25,346 bases of DNA from Vicinamibacteria bacterium (GCA_025938035.1 JAICQE010000042.1:1-25346); one strand, 5' to 3'. Shown: positions 7,775 through 14,988, counted from the first letter of the stretch. Notes: generated by a model not told the origin, from the letters alone. Made by a program: numbers and translations.

Positions 7775-7820
7775 TTGACGAGAGTGCCCCGACGGATCTA
7801 CTAATTACTTAGTATTTAGT
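7775..7820 (+). promoter_or_regulatory. Candidate promoter with BlaI-type operator upstream of blaI
   Basis: TTGACG at 7775-7780 is a good -35 match. Eighteen bases downstream lies TACTAA (7799-7804), a moderate -10. That box is also the left arm of a palindrome, TACTAATTACTTAGTA (7799-7814), whose 6-bp arms TACTAA and TTAGTA are perfect. A further TTAGT at 7816-7820 pairs with ACTAA. The patch is sharply AT-rich in a GC-rich setting. BlaI/MecI repressors bind TACA/TGTA- or TACTA/TAGTA-like dyads overlapping promoters, so autorepression of the blaI-M56 pair is the natural inference. Confidence 0.65.
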
Positions 7821-7846
7821 TTTTGAGGGGGATTGGAGACAAGCAG

Positions 7847-7870
7847 GTCCGCCTGAAGGCGGACACTACG
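7847..7870 (+). repeat. GTCCGCC-type hairpin repeat, copy 1 (5' leader of blaI)
   Basis: GTCCGCCT (7847-7854) and AGGCGGAC (7857-7864) form an 8-bp stem with a two-base loop, followed by ACTACG. The same 24 bases recur exactly at 10561-10584, just after the M56 gene. The hairpin ends 13 bases before the blaI ATG, and the only purine-rich candidate ribosome binding site (GGCGGA) lies in its 3' arm. Confidence 0.85.
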
Positions 7871-7877
7871 AATCGAC

Positions 7878-8261
7878 ATGAGAACACCGCACCCGACGCT
7901 GACCCCGCAGGAGCTGGCCATCATGAAGGTCGTCTGGCGCAAGGACGAGGCAACGGTCCGCGACGTCTACGAGGCGCTGCGCGAGACACGGCCGATTGCC
8001 TACACCACCGTCATGACGATGATGCGCATCCTGCAGGAGAAGGGATATCTGACCAAGGCCACCGAGGACCGCGCGCATGTCTATCGCCCGGCGAAGCCGC
8101 GCCAGCAGGTCATCGGCGGCATGGTCCGCGACTTCCTCGACCGCGTGTTCGACGGCGCGTCCGACCCGCTGCTCGTGCACCTCGCCCGCGACAACAAGCT
8201 CACGCCGAAGCAGCGGCGTCTCGTGAAGCAGCTGCTCGACGAGAAGGACGGTGAGCAATGA
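7878..8261 (+). CDS. BlaI/MecI/CopY-family winged-helix repressor
   Basis: This 127-residue protein has the BlaI layout. An N-terminal winged helix (about 8-75) opens with LTPQELAIMKVVWRKDEATV, followed by IAYTTVMTMMRILQEKGYLTK, the recognition-helix and wing segment typical of the family. A C-terminal dimerisation helix pair (about 85-125) ends ARDNKLTPKQRRLVKQLLDE. Family members repress target promoters as dimers and are inactivated by cleavage through a partner M56 protease. That partner gene follows with an ATGA overlap. A palindromic AT-rich operator candidate sits about 65 bp upstream. Despite the family name there is no beta-lactamase in the window, so a role in resistance is not supported. 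The start ATG is the natural one, but its ribosome binding site is weak or buried in the upstream hairpin. Confidence 0.93.
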   Translation: MRTPHPTLTPQELAIMKVVWRKDEATVRDVYEALRETRPIAYTTVMTMMRILQEKGYLTKATEDRAHVYRPAKPRQQVIGGMVRDFLDRVFDGASDPLLVHLARDNKLTPKQRRLVKQLLDEKDGEQ

Positions 8262-10546
8262 CGGCAGCTTCCTTCTTCCGCGATCTGACGGCGTTTTCCG
8301 TGCAGATCGCGATAGTGGTCCTCGTCGTCGCCGCACTGCTGAAGGTCGTGCGGATTCCCGCCCGCGCCCGCTACGTCTGCCTGCGGCTGACGCTGCTTGC
8401 CTGTCTGGTCGTTCCATGGATGCTTCGGTCAGTGGTCGTTGTCACGCACGCACCGGACGGCGCACCACGGCCAGCCGTGAATTCCCCGACGCCAGGTCCA
8501 GTCGCCACCGGGCTGCCGCTGGCCACGCCATCGTCCACCGCCACCGGACAGCCGCAGCTGGTTCCTGATGTGCCCTGGACCACCGTCGGCATTTTCACCC
8601 TGATCGCCGGCGTGGCCGCCAGGGCGATCTGGCTCGCGATCGGCTTCTTCCGCCTTGGCCGGTTGACCCGGCGCGCCGTACCGATCGAGTCGGCCGAGTA
8701 CGCGACGGTCCAGGAACAGCTCGGCACGTCGGCAACCATCTCGGAGGTCGATCGGCTGGCCCAGCCCGTAACGTTTGGATTCCGGCGTCCGACGGTGCTG
8801 CTGCCGGACGTGCTGGCGGTTGCGCCCGCTCCGCTGCGCCGCGCGGTTGTCACCCATGAGCTGTTTCACGTCCGTCGCGGCGATTGGCTATCGCTGCTCG
8901 GAGAGGAAGCGGTTCGAACGGCGCTCTGGTTCCACCCGGCCATTCACTGGCTGACGTCGAGCATCCAGCTCGCCAGAGAAGAGATGGTCGACGAACTGAC
9001 GGTCCGGGCGACAGGAGACCGGCGTGCCTACATGCAGGCGCTGCTCGCCTTTGCCGATACCGGCGGGCTCCGGCCGGCGTCGGCCTTTGCGCATCGCCGG
9101 CAGCTGTTCCACCGCATTTTGAGCGTGTCAAAGGAGAGGGTGATGTCTGCGCCACGAATCGTGATGTCGGTTGTTGCGCTCGCCGTCGGCGTTTCCGCTT
9201 CCAGCTGGTATGCGAGCAGCGCGTTTCCGATCCTCATCGCGAGCCGCATCGAGCCGCCTGCGGTCGGGGCACCGCCGATCGACGATGGCCGGCTCATCGC
9301 AGAACCCCAATCCGTTACGGTCGCTGCCGCGGGTCAGGGGGGCGCGGCATCCGGCGACCGTGATGAGCCGAACGAGGTTACACCCGAAAATCCGATTCCA
9401 CGCCGCACACGCGGCGGTTCGCCGGCGTGGCCGTCGCAATTCGCCGGGCGCCAGGTGGAGGTTGTCGTCACTACGTTGGTCAGGATTGGTCGCGACGGCG
9501 CGGTGACGAATGTTTTCGACAAAGGATGTTCCGTTCGCCGCGGCGACGCGGCGTGCGGTCCATTTTTCGAGGCAGCGGCCGCAGCCATCAGGCAGTGGCG
9601 ATACGAGCGGCCCGTTCGCGCGCCGCTCCAGTTCAGCGTCGCGATGACGTTCCGTCCGGGAGTCGAGGCGGCCGTCGTGCAATCGCCATCGTCATTCGTA
9701 CAACAAGGGCTCCTCGGCGTCTCCGTTGACGCTTCGGAATGGGAGAGGTACGTGCGCGAGACGCAAGAGAGTCTCCGATTGCTGGCACAGGAAACGGATC
9801 GCGTTGCCATCGTCAATCAAAGGGACTTGGAGCGGGGGCTTCGGGCGATCGAGGAACAAGCCTCGGCCGACACGACGAGGCAGCAGCTTGAAGAGTTACG
9901 GAATGGGTTGCGTGAACTGGAGCGGGCACTGCGGCAGGGTCTCGAGCGCGGTCCTGGGAGCGAAGACCTGGCGAGATATCGCGAGAAACTTGCTGCCATG
10001 AACGACGAATTGGCGTCCTTGCTGCGCAACCACGCGCGTGCGCGCTCCTCCGAACTCGCCGAGGCGGCCGCCCGGCGGGAGCAGGCGGAAGCAGCGTTGC
10101 GTGCGTCCCGCGCTGCGGAGGAACTCGCCCGTGAGCAGGAGGCCGAACGGGCCGTGCGTGACGCTCGCGTCCGGGCTCTTGCCGAACGAGGCTTGATCGC
10201 CCCTTCAGCCGCGCAGGCGGCGAACCAGCGGCCGCTCGTGTCGCTCAACGGAAAGACGCCCGTTCGGAGCGATACGCCAGGCCTGCAGATGCCGATAGTG
10301 ACGAGAAAGGTCGATCCCCAGCATCCGCTGGTGGCCATGGAGGCGCGCGTCAGCGGCACCGTCGTGCTCGAAGCGCTTGTCGACGAACGGGGCAACGTGG
10401 CGGACGCACGTGTCGCCCGCTCGATTCCTCTCCTGGATCAGGCGGCGTTGGACGCCGTGAAACAGTGGCAGTTCAAGCCGGCGATGCTGAAGGGCGAAGC
10501 CGTGCCGGTCATCGTGCAGATCGAGATGACTTTCACGCTGAAGTAG
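8258..10546 (+). CDS. M56 (BlaR1-type) membrane metallopeptidase with two TonB-C-like domains
   Basis: The 762-residue protein begins with BlaR1-like membrane segments (about 14-30, 40-62, 107-131). A cytosolic M56 zinc protease domain follows with HELFH (200-204), the downstream REEMVDE (240-246) supplying the expected Glu ligand, and FHPAIHW (225-231). A further membrane segment lies at about 301-325. The external part is unusual. The first TonB-C-like unit (about 395-467, ending RQWRYERPVRAPLQFSVAMT) contains two cysteines (424, 433). A long charged coiled coil (about 492-645) comes next, then a clear TonB-C domain (about 684-762, with VSGTVVLEALVDERGNV and AVKQWQFKPA). No penicillin-binding sensor domain is present. 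The gene is coupled to blaI by an ATGA overlap, so it probably cleaves that repressor on an envelope signal. The signal is unknown. Confidence 0.9.
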   Translation: MTAASFFRDLTAFSVQIAIVVLVVAALLKVVRIPARARYVCLRLTLLACLVVPWMLRSVVVVTHAPDGAPRPAVNSPTPGPVATGLPLATPSSTATGQPQLVPDVPWTTVGIFTLIAGVAARAIWLAIGFFRLGRLTRRAVPIESAEYATVQEQLGTSATISEVDRLAQPVTFGFRRPTVLLPDVLAVAPAPLRRAVVTHELFHVRRGDWLSLLGEEAVRTALWFHPAIHWLTSSIQLAREEMVDELTVRATGDRRAYMQALLAFADTGGLRPASAFAHRRQLFHRILSVSKERVMSAPRIVMSVVALAVGVSASSWYASSAFPILIASRIEPPAVGAPPIDDGRLIAEPQSVTVAAAGQGGAASGDRDEPNEVTPENPIPRRTRGGSPAWPSQFAGRQVEVVVTTLVRIGRDGAVTNVFDKGCSVRRGDAACGPFFEAAAAAIRQWRYERPVRAPLQFSVAMTFRPGVEAAVVQSPSSFVQQGLLGVSVDASEWERYVRETQESLRLLAQETDRVAIVNQRDLERGLRAIEEQASADTTRQQLEELRNGLRELERALRQGLERGPGSEDLARYREKLAAMNDELASLLRNHARARSSELAEAAARREQAEAALRASRAAEELAREQEAERAVRDARVRALAERGLIAPSAAQAANQRPLVSLNGKTPVRSDTPGLQMPIVTRKVDPQHPLVAMEARVSGTVVLEALVDERGNVADARVARSIPLLDQAALDAVKQWQFKPAMLKGEAVPVIVQIEMTFTLK

Positions 10547-10560
10547 CTTTCGCTTTTAAG

Positions 10561-10622
10561 GTCCGCCTGAAGGCGGACACTACGTGGAGGCGGACACTAC
10601 GAACAATCCGGCTGAAGCCGGA
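10561..10622. repeat. GTCCGCC-type hairpin repeat, copies 2-4, between convergent genes
   Basis: This begins with an exact second copy of the 24-bp repeat at 7847-7870. A partial copy (GGAGGCGGACACTACGA, 10586-10602) follows, then a variant stem TCCGGCT/AGCCGGA (10607-10613 and 10616-10622). The run fills most of the 84-bp gap between the convergent M56 and phosphatase genes. The stems could act as a bidirectional terminator or mRNA 3'-end stabiliser. Only TTTT/CTTTT stretches before the first stem are seen, with no proper T-tract after it on the plus strand. Confidence 0.85.
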
Positions 10623-10630
10623 CTCCCCGG

Positions 10631-12244
10631 CTACTTGAGAGCTTCGGCGAGGACGCGGCCCTCGGCTTTTCCCATCTTGATGCCGGCGACACGCGCGAGC
10701 GTAGGTGCGATGTCCGCCGGAGTGGCCGGCTGCTCGTACCGTCCCGGCTTGATGCCGGCACCGAACAGGACGACAGGGACGCGCTGATCGTAGTCGTAGG
10801 GCGCGCCATGCGATCCGGCTTCTGCCGCGGCGCGTCCGCCGATCGGCCAGTTCGGCTTGGCGACGACGATCAGATCGCCGCTGCGCCCTTCGAAGTTCGT
10901 CAGCGCGGCAGCGCGAACGATTGGATCCGCCGAGCGATCCGATAATCGATCCTTTCGCAGCACACGTTCGACGCCTGGAATCGTCATCACCGCTTTTTCG
11001 ATTGCCGTCATCAATCCCGCATCGGCGCGAACGCGCTCGAAGATCCCGTCGGCAAACCGGATGAAATCGCCCGCGGCGACGACGTAGCGTGTATTCGCCG
11101 GCGGCGGGCCGAACCGGTTGTTCAGGATCTCTTCGATACGCTCCCGCAGATCCTCAGATGCAACCCGGCTCGCGCCGCGGGTGACCGGAACGTCGGACAC
11201 GCCGTGATCCGAGGACAGCGCGAGCACATATCGCTGACGCCCCACCCTGGCGTCGAGGTGTCTGATCAACGCGCCGAGGAGGTCGTCCTGACGCGCGACG
11301 GTGTCCTCCAGCTCGCGGCTCGCCGGCCCGAACGGGTGACCGACCGTGTCGCTGGACGAAAAGCCGACGCCGAGAAAATCGGTCGCCTCGCGCGAACCGA
11401 GCTTGAACGCGTCGACGAGCTCGGCAGCCATGCGCCCCAGATACGCGTCGCTGAACGGGCTGGCCCTCCACAGCGCCACGGCGTCATCGCGGCTGTTCGT
11501 AGCCCCTTTGATCTCATGGGGGAAGAGTCCCGTCCACGGCTGCCGCGGACGCTCGCCGACGCCGGCGTCGGGGTTGCGGTACGTGTCGCGCGGATCGCGC
11601 AGCGTCCAGGATTTTCCGAAGTCGTTCTCGAACGACTCGCGGGCCAGAAATGCGCGGACGGCTGGAACGGTGTCGGGCGCAAAGGCCCGCGAGGTCACGA
11701 ACGAGCCGACGCCTGCGGTCTCCTCGAACCAGGTGACCGCGTCACCATCGCGCCCGGCGAGCCCGATGGCGCTCCGGGCCTTCATCGACAGCGTCACCAC
11801 GCGCGTGCCGGGCTTCTGTCCGCGCAGTTCGTCGGCGAGCGTCGGCACGAGCGATCGCCGCGCGCTCTTGCCGAGCTTCGATGCACGTCCATAGGTCACG
11901 ATCGACGACTGGTCGTCGTCGGTGCACTCGACCGATCGTCGCGCGTCGCGATCCCACCACAGGTCCGAGACCATCCCATGCGTGCGCGGAAACGCGCCCG
12001 TGCTGATCGTGAAATGGCCGGCGCAGGTGTCGGTGTGGAGGTAGGGATACGCCGCGCGCGTGAAGACCGCTCCCTCCGCGAGCAGCGTGCGGAAGCCGTC
12101 GCGCCAATGGGAGGCAAAGGTCGTCAGGTAGTCGGCACGAAATTGATCCAGAACGACAATGACGACCAGGCGGATTGGCTGCTGGCCGCTCACGGCGGCG
12201 GTGACGAGAACGACCGCCGCAAGGGCGGTCAGCAGTCGAAGCAT
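10631..12244 (-). CDS. Alkaline phosphatase superfamily protein, PafA-like
   Basis: This is a 537-residue exported hydrolase with a signal peptide (MLRLLTALAAVVLVTAAVSG). Metal-site and nucleophile residues match the PafA phosphate monoesterase pattern. D33 lies in VVLDQFRADYL, the nucleophile T73 in HTDTCAGH, D299 and H303 in SSDTVGHPFG, D346-H347 in SSDHGVSD, and H479 in GSHGAPYDYD. SMKARSAIGLAG (153-164) supplies K155 and R157, the Lys-x-Arg pair that marks PafA-type monoesterases. The residue aligned with the active-site Asn (100 in the Elizabethkingia enzyme) is D94 here, in VSDLWWDRD, so activity or specificity may differ. It likely releases phosphate from organic esters in the periplasm. 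It runs convergently to the M56 gene and lies 80 bp after the DUF4097-like gene. No strong ribosome binding site was found. Confidence 0.88.
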   Translation of the reverse strand: MLRLLTALAAVVLVTAAVSGQQPIRLVVIVVLDQFRADYLTTFASHWRDGFRTLLAEGAVFTRAAYPYLHTDTCAGHFTISTGAFPRTHGMVSDLWWDRDARRSVECTDDDQSSIVTYGRASKLGKSARRSLVPTLADELRGQKPGTRVVTLSMKARSAIGLAGRDGDAVTWFEETAGVGSFVTSRAFAPDTVPAVRAFLARESFENDFGKSWTLRDPRDTYRNPDAGVGERPRQPWTGLFPHEIKGATNSRDDAVALWRASPFSDAYLGRMAAELVDAFKLGSREATDFLGVGFSSSDTVGHPFGPASRELEDTVARQDDLLGALIRHLDARVGRQRYVLALSSDHGVSDVPVTRGASRVASEDLRERIEEILNNRFGPPPANTRYVVAAGDFIRFADGIFERVRADAGLMTAIEKAVMTIPGVERVLRKDRLSDRSADPIVRAAALTNFEGRSGDLIVVAKPNWPIGGRAAAEAGSHGAPYDYDQRVPVVLFGAGIKPGRYEQPATPADIAPTLARVAGIKMGKAEGRVLAEALK

Positions 12245-12285
12245 ACGGGGATGTTAGCAGGGAAGCGTAACGGCCCTGACCTGGA

Positions 12286-12305
12286 GGCGCCGCTCGAGCG
12301 GCGCC
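12286..12305. repeat. Perfect 20-bp palindrome downstream of the DUF4097-like gene
   Basis: GGCGCCGCTCGAGCGGCGCC is perfectly self-complementary. It lies in the 80-bp gap between the stop of the DUF4097-like gene and the phosphatase start. It could fold into a strong stem at the 3' end of the six-gene operon. There is no following T-tract on the minus strand, so it is more likely a stabilising hairpin or Rho-assisted end than an intrinsic terminator. Confidence 0.55.
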
Positions 12306-12324
12306 CACGTCGGACCCGTCGCGG

Positions 12325-13302
12325 TTATTCCGGCTTGACGATCACCACATTTCCGCTGAACGTCGACGCCGTCACCAGGGCGCCGGCGTTGCCGACCGTG
12401 CCGCGCAGCATCTTCAACGGCCGGCGTCCCTGGCGCCTGGCCAGCGGCTCCGGCATGTTCAGCACGAAGTCGGTTCGCAGATCGCCGCTGTAGGTCATGG
12501 CTTCGAGATCGAAGCCGGGCTCGCCGGACGGCACGAAGCGGATGTTGCCGCGATGCGTCTGCAGCTGATACCGACCGGTCGGCAGCAGGCGGCCCGCGTA
12601 CTCCAGGTTTCCCGACGTCGACTGCACGAACGCGCGTCGCGCTTCGATGTCGTGCAGCAGCATGTCGCCCATCACGGAGTGCAAGTCGAGCATCCGGCTC
12701 GTGAGGTCGCGCAGTGTGATGCGGCCGCTGATCGTGTTGGCGCTCAATTCGTCGCCGGCCATGTTCTGTACGTGAAGGTTGCCGGATGTCGAGCGCAGAA
12801 TCAGATTGGTGTTGTCCGGCACCCTGATCCGGTACTCGACCGTGACGCGGGATGGGCCGCGTGGCTGAATTGTGCGTACCTCGACGTTGCCGCCGCGTTC
12901 GGCGACGTCAATCCGGACCTCGTTGATGGCCGTGCGGGCCCGCCCGGCGACGGTGTCGCGCACGCGTTTGATCGCCTCGATTCGCGCTTCCTGGCCGCCG
13001 CCGCCACTGACGGTGACGTCGCCGGTGCCGCTCAACAGGTCCAACGTACCGCCGGGAACCAGCCGTACCGTCTGGGAGAAGGCCTCGCTGATATCGGCCT
13101 GGCCGCGGCCCCGTGCCGCACTCCGGCGCTGCGCGGATTCAGCCTTCGCCTGTGCGGCGCGCCTCGCGGCTTCGGTCTTTGCCCGCCCCCGTTCGACGTT
13201 TGTGTTCGTATCCTGATTCCGGTTCGTGTCCTGCGCAGCCGCTGACGACGCGATTGCCACGCACGTCAGGAAGACCGCGACCCTCCGGGCCGTCCCATTC
13301 AT
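12325..13302 (-). CDS. DUF4097-like exported beta-strand repeat protein
   Basis: This 325-residue protein starts with a signal peptide (RRVAVFLTCVAIASSAAAQD, residues 6-25). A highly charged Ala/Arg/Gln-rich linker (about 36-68) follows. The rest is a repetitive all-beta region with recurring SG-N/D turns: LLSGTGDVTVSG, RSTSGNLHVQNMAG, NTISGRITLRD, QSTSGNLEYAGR and TFSGNVVIVKP. That is the signature of DUF4097 (LiaG/adhesin-like) right-handed beta-helix or beta-roll domains. The family is commonly found next to ECF sigma factors and anti-sigma factors, but its biochemical role is not established. Its ATG overlaps the stop of the anti-sigma gene (ATGA), making it the last gene of the chain. 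I infer a periplasmic or surface role in envelope stress. Confidence 0.83.
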   Translation of the reverse strand: MNGTARRVAVFLTCVAIASSAAAQDTNRNQDTNTNVERGRAKTEAARRAAQAKAESAQRRSAARGRGQADISEAFSQTVRLVPGGTLDLLSGTGDVTVSGGGGQEARIEAIKRVRDTVAGRARTAINEVRIDVAERGGNVEVRTIQPRGPSRVTVEYRIRVPDNTNLILRSTSGNLHVQNMAGDELSANTISGRITLRDLTSRMLDLHSVMGDMLLHDIEARRAFVQSTSGNLEYAGRLLPTGRYQLQTHRGNIRFVPSGEPGFDLEAMTYSGDLRTDFVLNMPEPLARRQGRRPLKMLRGTVGNAGALVTASTFSGNVVIVKPE

Positions 13303-13994
13303 CGATTTATCTCCGAGAGGATGCGGGCGGCTCCCTCCTGGTTCCCTTTCCGCATCTCGTTGATCAACGCCAGCATCTCCTGCAGCAGCGCAACCTTCCG
13401 GCGCAGCGCGGCAAACAGGCTCTCTTGTGCCGACTCGCTCTGCGGCTCGGTGCGCAGGGCGGCGCGACTCTCGGTGATCGCTTCGTCGATCACCGTCAGG
13501 CCGGCGTTGATGGCGCCGGCGGTTTCGTGATCGAGCACATCCTGATCGGCGGTGGTCACTTCCTCGAGGCGCGCGATGGCGAGGGTGTAATGCGCTTCGG
13601 GGTCCGACTCGGCGGCCGGGACGACGTCAGCGATCTGCGGCGTCGAATCGCTGTCGCCGGCCGGCTGTAGAAGTGTTCCGACCCGCCACAGGCCCGCTGC
13701 GAGCACGGCGGTCATCGCCACCGCTGCCAACGGCCGCCAGGCGAACCAACCCGCGTGGAAGCCGCTCGCTCGTGTCTGTGTTTCCGCCGCCGCGGCGATC
13801 CGATGCCAGACGTGCGCAGGCGGTATCAGCGGCTCGAGCGAACCGGCGGCGACGCGGATCGACGCCAGATCCTGCGCGACGACCCGGCATGCCGCGCAGC
13901 CGCGAAGATGTTCGTCGACGGCGGCGTACTCCTCAGCGCGCATCGCTTCGTCGACATATGCGCTCAGCAGCGGTTGGCAGGTGCTGCAGTTCAT
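13299..13994 (-). CDS. Zinc-finger (zf-HC2) membrane anti-sigma factor
   Basis: The protein has 231 residues. The N-terminus carries a zinc-binding anti-sigma motif: C3 and C6 (MNCSTC), then H29 and the pair C33/C36 in EHLRGCAACR. This is the HxxxCxxC pattern of the ZAS/zf-HC2 family. A single membrane segment spans about 86-106 (FAWRPLAAVAMTAVLAAGLWRVG). Beyond it is a periplasmic part of about 120 residues, helical and charged (for example LFAALRRKVALLQEMLALIN), which may be a coiled-coil sensor. Such proteins hold the cognate ECF sigma factor inactive at the membrane until a signal or proteolysis releases it. The gene overlaps the sigma gene upstream (ATGA) and the DUF4097-like gene downstream, so the partner assignment is strong. 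Confidence 0.9.
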   Translation of the reverse strand: MNCSTCQPLLSAYVDEAMRAEEYAAVDEHLRGCAACRVVAQDLASIRVAAGSLEPLIPPAHVWHRIAAAAETQTRASGFHAGWFAWRPLAAVAMTAVLAAGLWRVGTLLQPAGDSDSTPQIADVVPAAESDPEAHYTLAIARLEEVTTADQDVLDHETAGAINAGLTVIDEAITESRAALRTEPQSESAQESLFAALRRKVALLQEMLALINEMRKGNQEGAARILSEINR

Positions 13995-14602
13995 ACGCGT
14001 CCAGCCTGGGCGCTCAACGCGCGCGGAGGCGCCGACATGGCGCCCTTCAGAAAGGCGCGCAGCTTCATGCGCGCCTTGTGCACCTGCGACTTCGACGTAC
14101 CCTCCGAAATGCCGAGCATCGTCGCGATCTCATGATGCTGGAACCCCTCGACGTCGTGCAGCACGAACGCCGTCCGGCAGCCGTCGGGCAGCCGCTCGAT
14201 GGCCCGCTCGAGATCGAGGCGGCTGATGGCAGACGCCACGAGCGGCGCAACCGCCGCCGGCTCAACCATGCCGTCCTCGTCGATCGAGTCAGTTGTTCTG
14301 GCCATCTTGCTTTGCCGTCCGCGCAGATAATCGAGGCAGTGATTCACGGCCATCCGATACAACCAGGTGCCCAGGCTGGAATCGCCGCGGAAGTTGCCGA
14401 CTTTCCGGTAGGCCGTCAAAAACACTTCCTGCAGCAGATCTTCCGCCGTTTCCGCCGAAGCCACCATCCGCACAATCAGCGTATACAGCCGACCGGCATG
14501 CGCACGATACAGCTGTTCGAACGCGTCCGGATCGCCTCGCCCGCATCGCTGTGCCAGCTCGAGATCGGCCGCGGGCGACGACGGGGTGGCGGCGCCTCTC
14601 AC
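13991..14602 (-). CDS. ECF-type RNA polymerase sigma factor
   Basis: Read from a GTG at 14602 the protein has 203 residues, normal for an ECF sigma factor. Region 2 covers about 27-97 (AFEQLYRAHAGRLYTLIVRM, AEDLLQEVFLTAYRKVGNFR, LGTWLYRMAVNHCLDYLRGR), including the core-binding DLLQEVF and the -10-reading helix. Region 4 covers about 132-187 (AIERLPDGCRTAFVLHDVEG, then HHEIATMLGISEGTSKSQVH), the -35-binding helix-turn-helix. There is no region 3 or extra C-terminal domain. I chose GTG because it forms a GTGA overlap with the alkyltransferase stop, matching every other junction in this operon. A longer frame exists but merely reads through that gene and its repeat. The product probably directs transcription of its own operon under control of the adjacent anti-sigma factor. 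Confidence 0.92.
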   Translation of the reverse strand: MRGAATPSSPAADLELAQRCGRGDPDAFEQLYRAHAGRLYTLIVRMVASAETAEDLLQEVFLTAYRKVGNFRGDSSLGTWLYRMAVNHCLDYLRGRQSKMARTTDSIDEDGMVEPAAVAPLVASAISRLDLERAIERLPDGCRTAFVLHDVEGFQHHEIATMLGISEGTSKSQVHKARMKLRAFLKGAMSAPPRALSAQAGRV

Positions 14603-14988
14603 GTCTGAATGGTTAGACGGCGGCGTGGGGAACTGGGGTTGCCGCCCCCCTCGACCGGGCTCGGGGCAGGCCCCTCGACCGGGCTCGGGGCAGGCCAGCG
14701 GACGTCGGCAAACCTCCGCACTCGGGTTTGTCCCACGTCCAGCCCTTCCGCCCGCAAACGGTCGCGTTTGACGTGCAGAAATGCGCCATATCCGCCAAGT
14801 CCGCCCCCGGCAGCGATGACGCGGTGACAGGGAACCTTCGGGTCCCGGCACTTGCGCATCACCGTGCCGACCGCCCGGGCTGCCCGCGGAGCGCCCGCCA
14901 GCCGCGCGACGTCGCCGTAGGTCGTCACCCGCCCCGCCGGAATCCTGCGAACGACCGACAACACGCGGGCCGCGAAACCCGGTTTCAT
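14599..14988 (-). CDS. MGMT-family O6-alkylguanine-DNA alkyltransferase, catalytic domain only
   Basis: Read from ATG 14988 the protein has 129 residues and corresponds to the C-terminal DNA-binding domain of MGMT/Ogt. The stretches are RIPAGRVTTYGDVARLAG, the arginine-finger helix RAARAVGTVMRKC (R38), the acceptor motif PCHRV with C54, and GGLGGYGAFLHVKRDRL. Because the cysteine is kept, this is not an ATL protein (these have Trp there). It should be able to accept alkyl groups, though it lacks the N-terminal domain of Ada/Ogt. The C-terminal tail contains PAPSPVEG twice in a row, encoded by an exact 24-bp tandem repeat. The start overlaps the stop of the beta-barrel gene and the stop overlaps the sigma-factor GTG. 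A DNA-repair gene between an outer-membrane protein and a sigma factor is unexpected. Confidence 0.88.
   Translation of the reverse strand: MKPGFAARVLSVVRRIPAGRVTTYGDVARLAGAPRAARAVGTVMRKCRDPKVPCHRVIAAGGGLGGYGAFLHVKRDRLRAEGLDVGQTRVRRFADVRWPAPSPVEGPAPSPVEGGGNPSSPRRRLTIQT
14647..14694 (-). repeat. Exact 24-bp tandem duplication inside the alkyltransferase gene
   Basis: Two identical, adjacent 24-bp units (14647-14670 and 14671-14694) begin CCCCTCGACCGGGCTCGGGG on the plus strand. Because 24 is a multiple of three, each codes for PAPSPVEG in the tail of the alkyltransferase. The unit resembles the widely dispersed CCCTTCGAC...CTCAGGGCAGG type of bacterial repeat, in a GC-richer version. That resemblance is from general knowledge, not from a search. 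Confidence 0.9.

Noticed and set aside
7878..10546. Beta-lactam resistance regulator (blaI/blaR1)
   Set aside because: The M56 protein lacks the penicillin-binding sensor domain and no beta-lactamase gene is in the window. Only the family-level call is justified.
14603..14851. Longer N-terminus for the ECF sigma factor
   Set aside because: It would read through the alkyltransferase tail and its tandem repeat. GTG 14602 gives a normal length and a GTGA overlap.
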